A stretch of DNA of 64,000 nucleotides from Pelagibacteraceae bacterium AG-337-I02 (GCA_003282155.1 QBZY01000001.1:236312-300311), one strand, 5' to 3'; shown: positions 44,092-54,004, counted from the first letter of the stretch. Made by a program: numbers and translations. The notes: a model not told the origin generated them from the letters alone.

Positions 44092-44535
44092 ATGTTCATT
44101 GTTTGCTCTAATTGTGATTTCAAGTATTTAGTAAATTCTGCAGATCTTAAACCAAATGGTAGAATGGTTGAATGCGCAAATTGTAATCATCAATGGTTTC
44201 AAGAATTAGATGATACGGACATTACATCATCAGTTCCATCTACAAAAAAAGAAGAATTCGATCAAAATTTAAAAGATAATAAACAAAAAGAAAAATTAGA
44301 AAAAGGTCCAGTTAGAAATTTACCAAGTACAGTTGTAAAACACGAAAGACCAAGTGTTATTAATTCAACTATAGTAATCGCACTAGCTATAGTTGTAATT
44401 TTAGCAATATGGATTTATCGATCCTATGGTGTAAACACGTTTGTCATTATTGATTTCTATATTAGGGAATTTTTCTTTAATTTAAATTTGATAATTTCAG
44501 ACTTAGCTAAAATTATACACAATACTTTAAATTAG
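44092..44535 (+). CDS. Zinc-ribbon (MJ0042-type) membrane protein
   Basis: 147 residues. MFIVCSNCDFKYLVN and MVECANCNHQWFQ form a CxxC...CxxC zinc ribbon of the MJ0042 type (residues 5-38). A charged linker of Lys/Glu/Asn follows, then a single membrane helix (TIVIALAIVVILAIWIY, about 93-110) and a hydrophobic tail. Such proteins are common in alphaproteobacteria; their function is unknown. Tail to tail with lysA with no gap. Confidence 0.75.
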   Translation: MFIVCSNCDFKYLVNSADLKPNGRMVECANCNHQWFQELDDTDITSSVPSTKKEEFDQNLKDNKQKEKLEKGPVRNLPSTVVKHERPSVINSTIVIALAIVVILAIWIYRSYGVNTFVIIDFYIREFFFNLNLIISDLAKIIHNTLN

Positions 44536-45777
44536 TTACAACCAACTCGGAATAATATCAGCTTCAATTATTTTCTCAATTTTCTCTGGAGAAAAAACAA
44601 TTGCATAATTATCTTTGTTAACTAAAATTTCAGAAGGTAATGGTCTAGAATTATAATTGGAAGACATCACCTTTCCATAAGCTCCTGTATTTTTTATAAC
44701 TAATAGATCACCGATTTTTTGTTTAGTTAACTTTATATCTCGTGAAAAAATATCTGAACTTTCACAAATTGGACCCGCAATAGTATAATCTATAAACTCC
44801 TTAGAGTTTGAATTTATTGCCAATATTTCATGATGTGCGCCATACATTGCTGGACGTATTAATGTATTCATACCAGCATCAACAATTAAATAGTTAATAC
44901 CTCCATTATTTTTCTTTGTAATAATTGAAGTAACAGTAATTCCTGCTTCAGCAATTAAATACCGACCGGGTTCAAAAGATAGTTCATATTCTGTTTGTGT
45001 AAAGCAATTATCAAGTTCTTTTTTTACCATCTCAATATTAAAATCTGGATCAGAAACCTTATATTTAACATGGAATCCTCCACCCAAATCAACATGTTTT
45101 ATATTAATACCTGATTCAATAAACTTATTTGCAGCCATTTTCATTTGATTAAAAGTATTTTTAAAAGCCTCAATTTTACTTATTTGACTTCCAATATGAC
45201 AACTAATACCAACTAAATTTAGACTTTTACAAGTTTTAACTAATTCAACAATTTTGTCTATTTTATCAATTTCGATACCAAACTTATCCGTTTTTTTGCC
45301 TGTAGAAATTTTACTTAAAGTTTCACCATCAATATCTGGATTAAGCCTAACACCAATATCAACAACTTTATTTTTTTCAGTCGCTAAACTATCAAGTAAT
45401 TTTATCTCCTCTAAAGATTCAGTATTAATTAAACGTATATTTTTATGCATAGCATAGAGTAAATCTTGTTCAGATTTTCCTACACCTTCAAAAATAATTT
45501 TATTTGGATTAAAGCCAGCCTCCAAAGCTCTCTTAAGCTCTCCAACTGAAACTACATCTGCTCCAAGATCTAATGAGTTCATTAATTTCAAAATAGCTTG
45601 ATTTGAATTAGACTTAATTGAATAAAAAATATTGTTGCCCAATATTTCTTTAGTTTTATTCACTTGATTAATAATTTTTTCTTGTGAATATACATAAAAA
45701 GGGGTTGCACAAACTTTAACTAAGTCATGCAATGAAGTACCCTCAATATATGGGTCATTATTTTTATAATTAAGCAT
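44536..45777 (-). CDS. lysA: Diaminopimelate decarboxylase
   Basis: 413 residues. PLP enzyme for the last step of lysine synthesis. The PLP lysine is in IFYSIKSNSNQAI (about residue 52), with GVRLNPDI, GISCHIGSQI, VDLGGGFHVKY, EPGRYLIAEAG and GPICESSDIF as conserved blocks. It starts on the base after the lptM stop; argH-lptM-lysA is a classical alphaproteobacterial order. Confidence 0.95.
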   Translation of the reverse strand: MLNYKNNDPYIEGTSLHDLVKVCATPFYVYSQEKIINQVNKTKEILGNNIFYSIKSNSNQAILKLMNSLDLGADVVSVGELKRALEAGFNPNKIIFEGVGKSEQDLLYAMHKNIRLINTESLEEIKLLDSLATEKNKVVDIGVRLNPDIDGETLSKISTGKKTDKFGIEIDKIDKIVELVKTCKSLNLVGISCHIGSQISKIEAFKNTFNQMKMAANKFIESGINIKHVDLGGGFHVKYKVSDPDFNIEMVKKELDNCFTQTEYELSFEPGRYLIAEAGITVTSIITKKNNGGINYLIVDAGMNTLIRPAMYGAHHEILAINSNSKEFIDYTIAGPICESSDIFSRDIKLTKQKIGDLLVIKNTGAYGKVMSSNYNSRPLPSEILVNKDNYAIVFSPEKIEKIIEADIIPSWL

Positions 45778-45966
45778 TTAATCAGTATTTATAACAATAG
45801 ACTGTTGACGTTTTTTTTCTTCTTCTAATTTCTCTAAACATGCTTCATCACATGGGTATGTAATTACTGATTTGTCTACCTGATCCTCTGGTAAGCTTAA
45901 TGGGCCAACTTTCCCACAACTAAAAGTAAACAATAAAAATGATAATAATATTAGTCTGATCATCAT
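45778..45966 (-). CDS. lptM: LptM-like small lipoprotein
   Basis: 62 residues. Signal sequence with a lipobox (LLFTFSCGKVGPLSLPED): the cysteine followed by GKxGPLxLP is the LptM/YifL signature. LptM helps mature the LPS translocon LptDE in E. coli. The later paired cysteines (YPCDEACLEK) are unusual for such a short protein. Overlaps argH by 4 bases and abuts lysA. Confidence 0.82.
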   Translation of the reverse strand: MMIRLILLSFLLFTFSCGKVGPLSLPEDQVDKSVITYPCDEACLEKLEEEKKRQQSIVINTD

Positions 45967-47345
45967 AGGTATTTTTTTATAGCAAATTTTATCATTTTTT
46001 TAGTAAATTTGGGAGCTGTTCCACCAAAACTAGTTTTTGAATTTACACTATTAATAGCTGATAGCACTTTTTTTGCACCTTCTGTTATATTTTTGTCAAA
46101 CTTTCTTAATTCATCAAGAGATAATGAATCTATATTTATTGTTTTTCTTGAACAATAAGAAACAACCTTTCCTGTAACATTATAAGCATCTCTAAAAGAA
46201 TAATTAAGATTTTGGACTAACCAATTAGCTAAATCTGTAGCAGTGGCATTTGAATTGTCTATTAACTCTTTCATTTTAGTTTTATTGAATGTTGATTTTG
46301 ATAAAATTTCATTAATAACTTTTACGCACAAGAAAACATTGTCGTATGAGATAAAAGTTAATTGTTTATCATCTTGTAAGTCTTTACTATATGAAAGTGG
46401 CAATCCTTTAACAATATTAAGCATTGAACTTAAATTGCTAATGATAATACTTGTTTTTCCTCTGACAAGTTCTGCTCCATCAGGGTTTTTTTTCTGTGGC
46501 ATAATTGAACTGCCAGTTGAAAGATCGTCTGGTAAATTTATAAAATTAAATTGTTGGTTTGACCAAAGTACAATTTCCTCAGCTATTTTTGAAAAATGAA
46601 CAGCGATCAAAGATAAAACAAATAAAAATTCTATTACAAAGTCTCTATCTGAGACTGAATCCATTGCATTTTTTGTTGGCTCTCTAAAGCCTAATTTTTT
46701 AGATGTATATTTTCTATCAATAGGAAATGATGTGCCAGCAAGCGCAGCTGCACCTAATGGACTTTCATTTAGACGATATAAACAATCTTTAAGTCTTGTT
46801 CTATCTCTACCAATCATTTCAACATAAGCTAAAAGATGATGAGCTAATGATATTGGTTGAGCAATTTGTAAATGTGTGTAACCAGGCATAATTGTTTCAG
46901 TATTTTTTGTTGCAATATTAATCAAGGTTTTCTGAAATTTTTTTAGCTCACTATCTAAGAATTTTGACTCTTTTTTAATCCATAATTTTAAATCAGTTAC
47001 TACCTGATCATTTCTAGATCTTGCCGTGTGAAGTTTCCCTGCAACTTTTCCAATTTTTTTAAACAGTAAACTTTCAATATTCATGTGAATATCTTCAAGT
47101 TTTTTTGAAAATACTACCTTGTTTTTTTCAATATCTCTTTCAATTGCTTTAAGTCCAGAGACTATTGCACTTTGTTCTTTTTTATTTATTATTTTTTGTT
47201 TACCAAGCATTTCAGCATGCGCTATTGATCCAGCTATATCTTCTTTATAAAGACGCTGATCAATATCTATAGACGAATTAATCGCATCTAAAATCTCACT
47301 AGGTCCTTTTGAAAAATGGACATTTCTTGAAGGGTTTTTTTTCAT
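45963..47345 (-). CDS. argH: Argininosuccinate lyase
   Basis: 460 residues. Releases arginine and fumarate. The fumarase-superfamily signature GSSIMPQKKNPDGAE is present, with HTARSRNDQVVTDLKLW, YTHLQIAQPISLAHH and SPLGAAALAGTSFPIDR. Begins the argH-lptM-lysA run. Divergent from the FadN-like gene; the 104-base spacer is AT-rich and probably holds promoters of both, but no unambiguous boxes were picked. Confidence 0.95.
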   Translation of the reverse strand: MKKNPSRNVHFSKGPSEILDAINSSIDIDQRLYKEDIAGSIAHAEMLGKQKIINKKEQSAIVSGLKAIERDIEKNKVVFSKKLEDIHMNIESLLFKKIGKVAGKLHTARSRNDQVVTDLKLWIKKESKFLDSELKKFQKTLINIATKNTETIMPGYTHLQIAQPISLAHHLLAYVEMIGRDRTRLKDCLYRLNESPLGAAALAGTSFPIDRKYTSKKLGFREPTKNAMDSVSDRDFVIEFLFVLSLIAVHFSKIAEEIVLWSNQQFNFINLPDDLSTGSSIMPQKKNPDGAELVRGKTSIIISNLSSMLNIVKGLPLSYSKDLQDDKQLTFISYDNVFLCVKVINEILSKSTFNKTKMKELIDNSNATATDLANWLVQNLNYSFRDAYNVTGKVVSYCSRKTINIDSLSLDELRKFDKNITEGAKKVLSAINSVNSKTSFGGTAPKFTKKMIKFAIKKYL

Positions 47346-47449
47346 TTTCCGGCCCTATAAGAGATATTTATATTAATTTCCACCCTTATGCTTAAATTAT
47401 TTTCATACGGCAATTTTTTCTTATATAAGCTCAACTTTATAGAACTCAT

Positions 47450-49684
47450 ATGAATATTAAAAAAGTAGTTGTAATAGGATCAGGCACTATGGGAAGTGGA
47501 ATTGCTGCTCAAGTTGCTAATGCAGGTATCTCAGTAACTCTCCTTGATTTGCCTTCAAATGAGGGATCACGAAATCAAATAACAGAAAAAGCTAAAGAAA
47601 GAATTATAAAATCAAGACCTCCATTACTTCTAGAAATAACTAAGGCAGAATTTATTGAAACTGGAAATATAGAAGATGATTTTTCTGTTGTCTCACAAGC
47701 TGATTGGGTTGTTGAAGCTGTAGTAGAAAGAATTGATATCAAACATTCAATATATTCTAAAATACAAGACGCACGTAAAGCTTCTTCAATAATTTCATCT
47801 AATACCTCAACTATTCCATTGAAAGTTCTATCTGCAAATATGTCTGATGATATGAAGAAAAATTTCTGTATCACTCATTTTTTTAATCCGGTTCGTTATA
47901 TGGCTCTTTTAGAAATTGTTACTGAACCAATTAATGATACTAAAAAAATCAAATTCTTAAAATCTTTTTGTGATCAACAACTTGGAAAGGGTGTAATTAT
48001 TTGTAATGATACCCCAGGATTTATTGGAAATAGAATTGGTGTTTATGCAATGCAAGTTGCTATGACTGAAGCATTTAAAATGAATATTTCAATTGAAGAA
48101 GCAGATGCAGTATTTGGAAGACCAATGGGTATACCTAAAACAGGTATTTTTGGTTTGTATGATTTGATTGGTATCGATTTAATGGCAGATGTCTTAAAAA
48201 GTTTTATAAAAGAGTTACCAATTGAAGATCCCTTTCACGAAGTTGCTCAAGAAATTCCGTTAGTAAAAAAACTAATCGATACAGGTTATACTGGAAGAAA
48301 AGGCAAGGGTGGTTTTTATAGAATGAATAAGTCAGATGGTAAAAAAATTCTTGAAGCAATCGACCTAAAAACTGGAGAATACTCTACTAGTAAAAAAATA
48401 AATTTAGGATTGGGTGATAAAATAGATATAAAAAAATTAATCGAAAGAGATGATAAATATGGCAAGTATGCAAAATCGATACTAACAAAAGTAATTAGAT
48501 ATGCTGCTTTTCTTATTCCTGATGTTTCATCTAAATATATAGATATTGATGATGCTCTAAGATTAGGCTTTAATTGGACTATTGGTCCATTTGAAATGTT
48601 ATCAAATATAGAAACAAATTCTTTTATTCTAGAAAATACTGATATCAATTATTTTGCGTCAGTTCAAAATAATTTCAAATTTGAAAAAAGACCAGACTAT
48701 CTTGATCCTAATATTGATAATCTTAGGTCTCTTAAATTAAAGAAAACATTTCATAACACCTCTGCAAACGTTCAAGAATCTTCATCTTTTCAAATTGTAG
48801 AATTTACCACTAAAGCCAATGCCCTTAGTACAGACTCTATGCTTGCTTTAAATGAAGCTGCACAAAATAATAAAAGTACAATTATAATAAATGAAGCAAT
48901 GCAATTCTCAGCAGGTGTAAATTTAAATTACGTAATGGATTTTGCTACAAATAACGAGTGGTCAAAAATTGAAAAATTTATTGTTGATTTCCAACGAACA
49001 TGCAAAGCTATCAAATATGCAGATAAACCTTTTATTGCAGCACCTTCTGGTTTAGCGATTGGAGGAGGATTTGAAGTAGTTCTTCACTGTGATTACTCTG
49101 TTTCACATATAAATGTTGTTCTAGGCCTTGTTGAGTCTCTAGTTGGTCTAATTCCTGCAGGTGGAGGATGTAAGGAAATGTTGTGGCGTTGGCTACAAAC
49201 ACCCGAAGGAAAAGAAAATTCAGAATATGCTTCAATGAAAGTCTTTGATCTTATTGGATATGCTATTACTGCAAGTTCACCAAATGAAGCAAAACCTAAT
49301 CAATTTTTTCTTAGTAAAGACAAGGTTGTAATAAACAGGGATAGACAACTTACAACTGCAATTGAATTACTTAATAATATCGAAAGCAATTACTTAAAAC
49401 CTAGTGAACCTGTATTCAGACTTGGAGGCAGTTCTGTAAAAGATAAAATGTTTGAAAAGTTAGAAAAACTTCACAGTGAAAAGAAAATAATGGATCATAG
49501 CTTAGAAGTTGGAAAGCAAATTGCTTTTGTTTTAAGTGGTGGTGATACAAATATAAATTCTGATCTTACGGAAGATGATCTATATAATTTAGAGCTTGAA
49601 GCTTTCATGCGACTTATCCAGATGCCTAAAACCCAGGAAAGAATAAAACACACATTAGAAACAGGAAAACCATTAGTAAATTAA
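47450..49684 (+). CDS. FadN-like 3-hydroxyacyl-CoA dehydrogenase / enoyl-CoA hydratase
   Basis: 744 residues. Dehydrogenase first: Rossmann motif VVIGSGTMGSGIAAQVANAG at residue 5, SSNTSTIPLKVL, FCITHFFNPVRYMALLEIV, and DTPGFIGNRIG. A second 3HCDH helical part spans about 340-400. The crotonase-like domain is C-terminal (about 450-690; GLAIGGGFEVVLHCD, ESLVGLIPAGGGCKEML). This order, dehydrogenase before hydratase, is that of Bacillus FadN and the reverse of E. coli FadB. It should act in fatty-acid or short acyl-CoA beta-oxidation. An acyl-CoA ligase follows 40 bases downstream. Confidence 0.85.
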   Translation: MNIKKVVVIGSGTMGSGIAAQVANAGISVTLLDLPSNEGSRNQITEKAKERIIKSRPPLLLEITKAEFIETGNIEDDFSVVSQADWVVEAVVERIDIKHSIYSKIQDARKASSIISSNTSTIPLKVLSANMSDDMKKNFCITHFFNPVRYMALLEIVTEPINDTKKIKFLKSFCDQQLGKGVIICNDTPGFIGNRIGVYAMQVAMTEAFKMNISIEEADAVFGRPMGIPKTGIFGLYDLIGIDLMADVLKSFIKELPIEDPFHEVAQEIPLVKKLIDTGYTGRKGKGGFYRMNKSDGKKILEAIDLKTGEYSTSKKINLGLGDKIDIKKLIERDDKYGKYAKSILTKVIRYAAFLIPDVSSKYIDIDDALRLGFNWTIGPFEMLSNIETNSFILENTDINYFASVQNNFKFEKRPDYLDPNIDNLRSLKLKKTFHNTSANVQESSSFQIVEFTTKANALSTDSMLALNEAAQNNKSTIIINEAMQFSAGVNLNYVMDFATNNEWSKIEKFIVDFQRTCKAIKYADKPFIAAPSGLAIGGGFEVVLHCDYSVSHINVVLGLVESLVGLIPAGGGCKEMLWRWLQTPEGKENSEYASMKVFDLIGYAITASSPNEAKPNQFFLSKDKVVINRDRQLTTAIELLNNIESNYLKPSEPVFRLGGSSVKDKMFEKLEKLHSEKKIMDHSLEVGKQIAFVLSGGDTNINSDLTEDDLYNLELEAFMRLIQMPKTQERIKHTLETGKPLVN

Positions 49685-49724
49685 TTTGATTTCTTGTAGT
49701 ATCGATTAAAGTTTGGAGGAATGG

Positions 49725-51356
49725 ATGAATAATTTCGATACAAATCTTGATAAAAATACTGCTAATTTTGTCCCTTTATCTCCCTTAAGTTTTATTTCCC
49801 GTGCTAAAGATATTTATCCAAATTATGAGTCACTGATTTATGGTAATAGAAATTATACCTGGATAGAAACTTATAAACGTTGTACGAAATTTGCTAGCGC
49901 TTTAGAAAAACAAGGTATTGGTAAAGGAGATACAGTTTCTATAATTGCAGCTAATACACCTGAAATATTCGAAGCCCATTATTCTATTCCAATGATTGGT
50001 GCAGTAATTAATACAATTAATACAAGATTGGATGCAGAAACAATTGCATATATTCTGGATCATAGTGATGCAAAATTATTAATTACAGATACACAATTTT
50101 CACCTACCATGAAAAAAGCCTTAAGCCTTTATGGAAAAAATATTCCTATTATTGATATTCATGATGAACAAGCAATATTCAAAATAGGTGAAGGTGAAAG
50201 AATAGGTAAATGGACTTATGAAGATTTTCTTTTAACTGGAGATGATAACTTTGAATGGTCTTTACCTGATAATGAGTGGCAAGCTATCTCTTTAAGTTAT
50301 ACCTCAGGAACAACAGGAAAACCCAAAGGTGTTGTCTATCATCATAGAGGTTCTTATCTAATGTCAACAGGCAGTGTAACGGCATGGAATATGCCTAACA
50401 AATTAACTTTTTTATATACAGTGCCAATGTTCCATTGCAATGGATGGGGTTATCCGTGGACTGCTGCATTAATTCACGCCAAGGTTGTTTGTTGTCGATA
50501 TATTATTGCTAAAGATATTTATAATTTGATTGATCAACATAAGGTTACTCATTTTGGAGGTGCACCAATAGTATTAAGTTTAATCGCAAATGCAGATGAA
50601 AAAGATAAAAAAGTAATCAACCATAAGGTATTTGTTCTAACTGCTGGTGCGCCACCTACAAGTGCTATCCTTGAGAAAATGGATAACCTAGGTTTTGAGG
50701 TAATGCATGTATACGGATTAACAGAAACATATGGGCACATATTACAATGTGCATGGAATGAAGAATGGAATGAACTTCCTAAAACAGAAAAAGCAGATAT
50801 TAATTCTAGGCAAGGTGTTCGTTATCCTAATACAGAAGAAGTTATTGTTGCTGATCCAGAGAGTCATAAACGCGTTCCAAGGGATGGTAAGACAATGGGA
50901 GAAATACTTATAAGAGGTAATGTTGTAATGAAAGGATATTATAAAAATAAAGAAGCAACTGAAACATCTATGAAGAATGGCTGGTTTCACTCTGGAGATT
51001 TAGCAGTTGTTTATCCTGATGGTTATATTCAAATAAAGGATCGCTCTAAAGATATTATAATTTCAGGCGGAGAAAATATTTCATCAGTAGAGGTAGAAAA
51101 TATTGTAGCAAAACATGATTCTGTTTCTCTTGTTGCCGTTGTAGCAAAGCCAGATGAAAAGTGGGGTGAAACTCCTTGTGCATTTGTTGAATTAGCACCT
51201 GGAAAAAATGCCACAGAGGAGGAAATTATACAGTTTTGTAAAGAAAATATGGCTGGATTTAAGAGACCAAAGCATGTAATCTTTGGTGAATTACCAAAAA
51301 CTTCCACAGGGAAGATACAAAAATTCGAATTAAGAACAAAAGCAAAGGAGTTATAA
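49725..51356 (+). CDS. Acyl-CoA synthetase (medium/short chain; DmdB-like possible)
   Basis: 543 residues from the ATG at 49725 (MNNFDTNLDKN), preceded by GGAGGA with a five-base gap; the listed 49713 start is a TTG. AMP-forming ligase: SLSYTSGTTGKPKGV P-loop, YGLTETYG, GWFHSGDLAV and the catalytic lysine in LPKTSTGKIQKFEL. The N-terminal PLSPLSFISRAKDIYPN is shared by the group holding medium-chain ligases and the methylmercaptopropionate ligase DmdB. The substrate is not decidable here. metY starts on the base after its stop. Confidence 0.85.
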   Translation: MNNFDTNLDKNTANFVPLSPLSFISRAKDIYPNYESLIYGNRNYTWIETYKRCTKFASALEKQGIGKGDTVSIIAANTPEIFEAHYSIPMIGAVINTINTRLDAETIAYILDHSDAKLLITDTQFSPTMKKALSLYGKNIPIIDIHDEQAIFKIGEGERIGKWTYEDFLLTGDDNFEWSLPDNEWQAISLSYTSGTTGKPKGVVYHHRGSYLMSTGSVTAWNMPNKLTFLYTVPMFHCNGWGYPWTAALIHAKVVCCRYIIAKDIYNLIDQHKVTHFGGAPIVLSLIANADEKDKKVINHKVFVLTAGAPPTSAILEKMDNLGFEVMHVYGLTETYGHILQCAWNEEWNELPKTEKADINSRQGVRYPNTEEVIVADPESHKRVPRDGKTMGEILIRGNVVMKGYYKNKEATETSMKNGWFHSGDLAVVYPDGYIQIKDRSKDIIISGGENISSVEVENIVAKHDSVSLVAVVAKPDEKWGETPCAFVELAPGKNATEEEIIQFCKENMAGFKRPKHVIFGELPKTSTGKIQKFELRTKAKEL

Positions 51357-52667
51357 ATGGACCCAAAAACTTATAAATTTGACACACTAAGTCTTCACGC
51401 AGGTTATCAGCCAAGCAAAAACGCTGGCTCAAGACAAGTACCAATCTATCAAACAACTTCATATATGTTTGATGATGTTGATCATGCGGCAGCACTTTTT
51501 AATCTAGAGAGAGGTGGTCATATTTATAGTCGTATGTCCAACCCAACAGTACAAGTCTTAGAAGAAAGAGTTTGTGCATTGGAAGGTGGAACAGCTGCTC
51601 TTGCAACTGCATCTGGAATGAGTGCAATATTTTTAACGATCATGACTCTTTGCAATGCTGGTGATCACATGGTTGTTTCTTCTCAACTTTACGGAGGAAC
51701 AGTAAACTTATTTAGATTAACACTTCCTAAGTTTGGTATTAAAACAACTTTTGTAAAACCAAGAGATACAGAAGGTTTTAAAAAAGCTATTCAACCAAAT
51801 ACTAAAGGTATATTTGGTGAGCTTGTCGGTAATCCAGGTAATGAATTAATGAATATGCCGGAAGTATCAAACATTGCTAAAGAAGCAGGTATACCACTTA
51901 TTATTGATAGTACCTACCAAACTCCTTATCTATGCCGACCTTTCGAACACGGTGCAGATCTTGTAGTTCACTCACTAACTAAATGGATGAGTGGTAATGG
52001 TTCATCTATGGCAGGTATTTTAGTTGAAGGCGGAACATTTGATTGGATGCAAAATGATAAGTTTCCATCTATGACTGAGCCGTACGAAGGTTATCATGGA
52101 TTATCATTCGCAGAAGAATTTGGTCCAACAGCATTTACAATGATGGCAAGAGCTGAAGGAATGAGAGATATGGGACCTTGCTTAGCACCTCAAAATGCTT
52201 GGAACATTCTACATGGACTTGAAACTCTTTCACTGCGTATGGAAAAACATTGTTCTAATGCTTTGAAGATGGTTGAGTATTTATCAAACCATGAAAGTGT
52301 CGCATGGGTATCTCATGCAAGTGCACCAGGACATCCTGATAAGGAACTAGCAGAAAAAATTCTACCTAAGGGGACTGGATCTATGATTGCCTTTGGAATT
52401 AAAGGTGGGAAAGAAGCAGGTGCTGCGTTTATTAATAATGTTAAGCTTGCATCACATTTAGCAAATGTAGGTGATGCAAGAACATTAGTTATTCATCCGG
52501 CATCAGCAACTCACTCACAAATGGATGAGGCAACTTTAAAATTTGCTGGATTATCTCATGATATGATTAGATTATCTGTTGGTTTAGAAGATTTTGAAGA
52601 TATCGTAAACGATTTTGAAGACGGATTTAGAGCTGCAAAAAAACCTCGTTTAGTTGCAAACAAATAA
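51357..52667 (+). CDS. metY: O-acetylhomoserine sulfhydrylase
   Basis: 436 residues. PLP enzyme of the Cys/Met-metabolism family that joins O-acetylhomoserine with sulfide (homocysteine) or methanethiol (methionine). Marks: FDTLSLHAGYQP, SRMSNPTVQVLEERVCALEGG, the PLP lysine in VVHSLTKWMSGNGSSMAG and HPASATHSQMDE. Length and the ARTLVIHPAS region fit the large O-acetylhomoserine type rather than MetB or MetC. It is coupled to the acyl-CoA ligase with no spacer and followed by a hydrolase with no spacer; no riboswitch can fit directly upstream. Confidence 0.92.
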   Translation: MDPKTYKFDTLSLHAGYQPSKNAGSRQVPIYQTTSYMFDDVDHAAALFNLERGGHIYSRMSNPTVQVLEERVCALEGGTAALATASGMSAIFLTIMTLCNAGDHMVVSSQLYGGTVNLFRLTLPKFGIKTTFVKPRDTEGFKKAIQPNTKGIFGELVGNPGNELMNMPEVSNIAKEAGIPLIIDSTYQTPYLCRPFEHGADLVVHSLTKWMSGNGSSMAGILVEGGTFDWMQNDKFPSMTEPYEGYHGLSFAEEFGPTAFTMMARAEGMRDMGPCLAPQNAWNILHGLETLSLRMEKHCSNALKMVEYLSNHESVAWVSHASAPGHPDKELAEKILPKGTGSMIAFGIKGGKEAGAAFINNVKLASHLANVGDARTLVIHPASATHSQMDEATLKFAGLSHDMIRLSVGLEDFEDIVNDFEDGFRAAKKPRLVANK

Positions 52668-53483
52668 ATGAAGTTTAAAGTTCGTGGTATCGATACGTTT
52701 GCCTCCACTGGAGGCAGACCTTTTGATAAAAATAAACCTCTTATTATTTTTGTTCACGGCAGTGGACTAAGTCATATGGTCTGGGTCTTACAAACACGTT
52801 ACTTTGCATTTCGTGGATACAGTGTTTTAGCAGTTGATTTACCAGGTCACGGATTATCTTCTGGCGAAAGTTTAAAAACTATTGAAGAAATGGGAAACTG
52901 GGTTGGTGATGTAATTGGAGCAGCTGGATGCAAAGAAGCTTCGCTAGTTGGACATTCTCAAGGATGTCTTGTAACAATGGAATGTGTTGCACAACACCGA
53001 GAAAAAATTAAAACCTTAACTCTTATGGGCGGTGCGTCTGCTATTCCGATGAACCCAGAATTATTAAAGCTAGCTGAAGAGAGTAATCCTAAGGCTGTTG
53101 ATCTTATGATGGATTTTGCGCATGGCCCGGCAGGACATTTTGGAGGTCATCCTGTTCCAGGTTTATACCACTTGAATGTTGGTTCAATGATTGTTCAAAA
53201 TAAAGAAATCAAAGATACCCTAGGTGTGGATTTTAGAGCATGTGATAATTATAAAAACGGACCTGAGATTGCAAAAAAATTAGATTTACCAACTCTTTCT
53301 ATATTAGGTGCACAAGATAGAATGTGCCGTTTAAAAGATGGAAAAATTCTTGCTGATTATATTAAAGGATCAGAAGTAAAGATTATTGAAGATTGTGGTC
53401 ATATGATGCTCTTAGAAGAAGCAGATCAAACATTAGAAATTTTAAAGAAGTTCATAGCTGAACATTACCCTTTACCTAATTAG
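52668..53483 (+). CDS. Alpha/beta hydrolase
   Basis: 271 residues. FVHGSGLSHMVWVLQ oxyanion loop, nucleophile elbow LVGHSQGCLVTMEC, acid in ILGAQDRMCRL, and histidine in EDCGHMMLLEEAD complete the triad of a cytoplasmic alpha/beta hydrolase (lipase, esterase or thioesterase-like). It begins on the base following metY's stop and probably shares its mRNA with the acyl-CoA genes upstream, so a thioesterase or ester hydrolase role is conceivable but unproven. Confidence 0.8.
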   Translation: MKFKVRGIDTFASTGGRPFDKNKPLIIFVHGSGLSHMVWVLQTRYFAFRGYSVLAVDLPGHGLSSGESLKTIEEMGNWVGDVIGAAGCKEASLVGHSQGCLVTMECVAQHREKIKTLTLMGGASAIPMNPELLKLAEESNPKAVDLMMDFAHGPAGHFGGHPVPGLYHLNVGSMIVQNKEIKDTLGVDFRACDNYKNGPEIAKKLDLPTLSILGAQDRMCRLKDGKILADYIKGSEVKIIEDCGHMMLLEEADQTLEILKKFIAEHYPLPN

Positions 53484-53508
53484 ATAATTTTAAAAATTAA
53501 ATCAAAGA

Positions 53509-53691
53509 CTACTTAATTTCTTCATTATCAGGTCTTGTAAGTTCTTCGAGTTTACGCATTTCCTCTTCCATTTTAAGTTTTTCTTGCTCTTCACGTTTCT
53601 TTTTACGTTCTTCAGCTTTCTGTTTAAGCTTAAGCTCTTTTTGCATTTTACGGTCTCCCGCTTTTGATTTATGATTAAAATGAATGCCCAT
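53509..53691 (-). CDS. Small charged coiled-coil protein
   Basis: 60 residues, not recognised by name. Begins MGIHFNHKSKAGDRKMQKEL and is then almost entirely Lys/Glu/Arg with regular heptad-like spacing (QKAEERKKKREEQEKLKMEEEMRKLEEL), predicting a single long helix. It lies between the hydrolase and a HIG1 gene on the minus strand. The intact frame suggests a real gene, but a charged low-complexity ORF could also be chance. Confidence 0.5.
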   Translation of the reverse strand: MGIHFNHKSKAGDRKMQKELKLKQKAEERKKKREEQEKLKMEEEMRKLEELTRPDNEEIK

Positions 53692-53745
53692 ATAAACCCT
53701 GCGTCTATATACTAAAATTTATAAAATTTTTCTAGAGCCTAAATA

Positions 53746-53940
53746 CTAATTTCTTGCTAACCAGACAATCAATACGAAAACAAATATAGCAATTGCTTGG
53801 AAAAGCACCCTTAAACGCATTAGTTTATTGCTGTGATTTTTATTAAGTTTTCCATTAACAGCCATTGCTATTACTCCAATCACAACTACTGCAAGCGTTG
53901 CTGCCATAAATAATACTAGGACTATTTGCATTGTACTCAT
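53746..53940 (-). CDS. HIG1-domain twin-transmembrane protein
   Basis: 64 residues. Two membrane helices (about 5-28 and 43-62) separated by the loop NGKLNKNHSNKLMRLRV, which matches the (Q/N)xxNxKxSNKLMRxRV-like loop of the HIG_1_N family. Relatives in mitochondria support cytochrome oxidase supercomplexes; bacterial members are common in alphaproteobacteria and probably act near respiratory complexes. Small proteins of this type are often unannotated. Confidence 0.8.
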   Translation of the reverse strand: MSTMQIVLVLFMAATLAVVVIGVIAMAVNGKLNKNHSNKLMRLRVLFQAIAIFVFVLIVWLARN

Positions 53941-54004
53941 ATACTATTTCTATATAAAACTTTTCTTGTTTGAAACAAGAAACTATAAGTAAAGCCTGTA
54001 ATTG

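Noticed and set aside
49713-49724. TTG start adding four residues to the acyl-CoA ligase
   Set aside because: The GGAGGA sequence is properly spaced for the ATG at 49725.
51340-51360. SAM-V or other riboswitch before metY
   Set aside because: metY starts on the base after the preceding stop codon; there is no leader to hold one.
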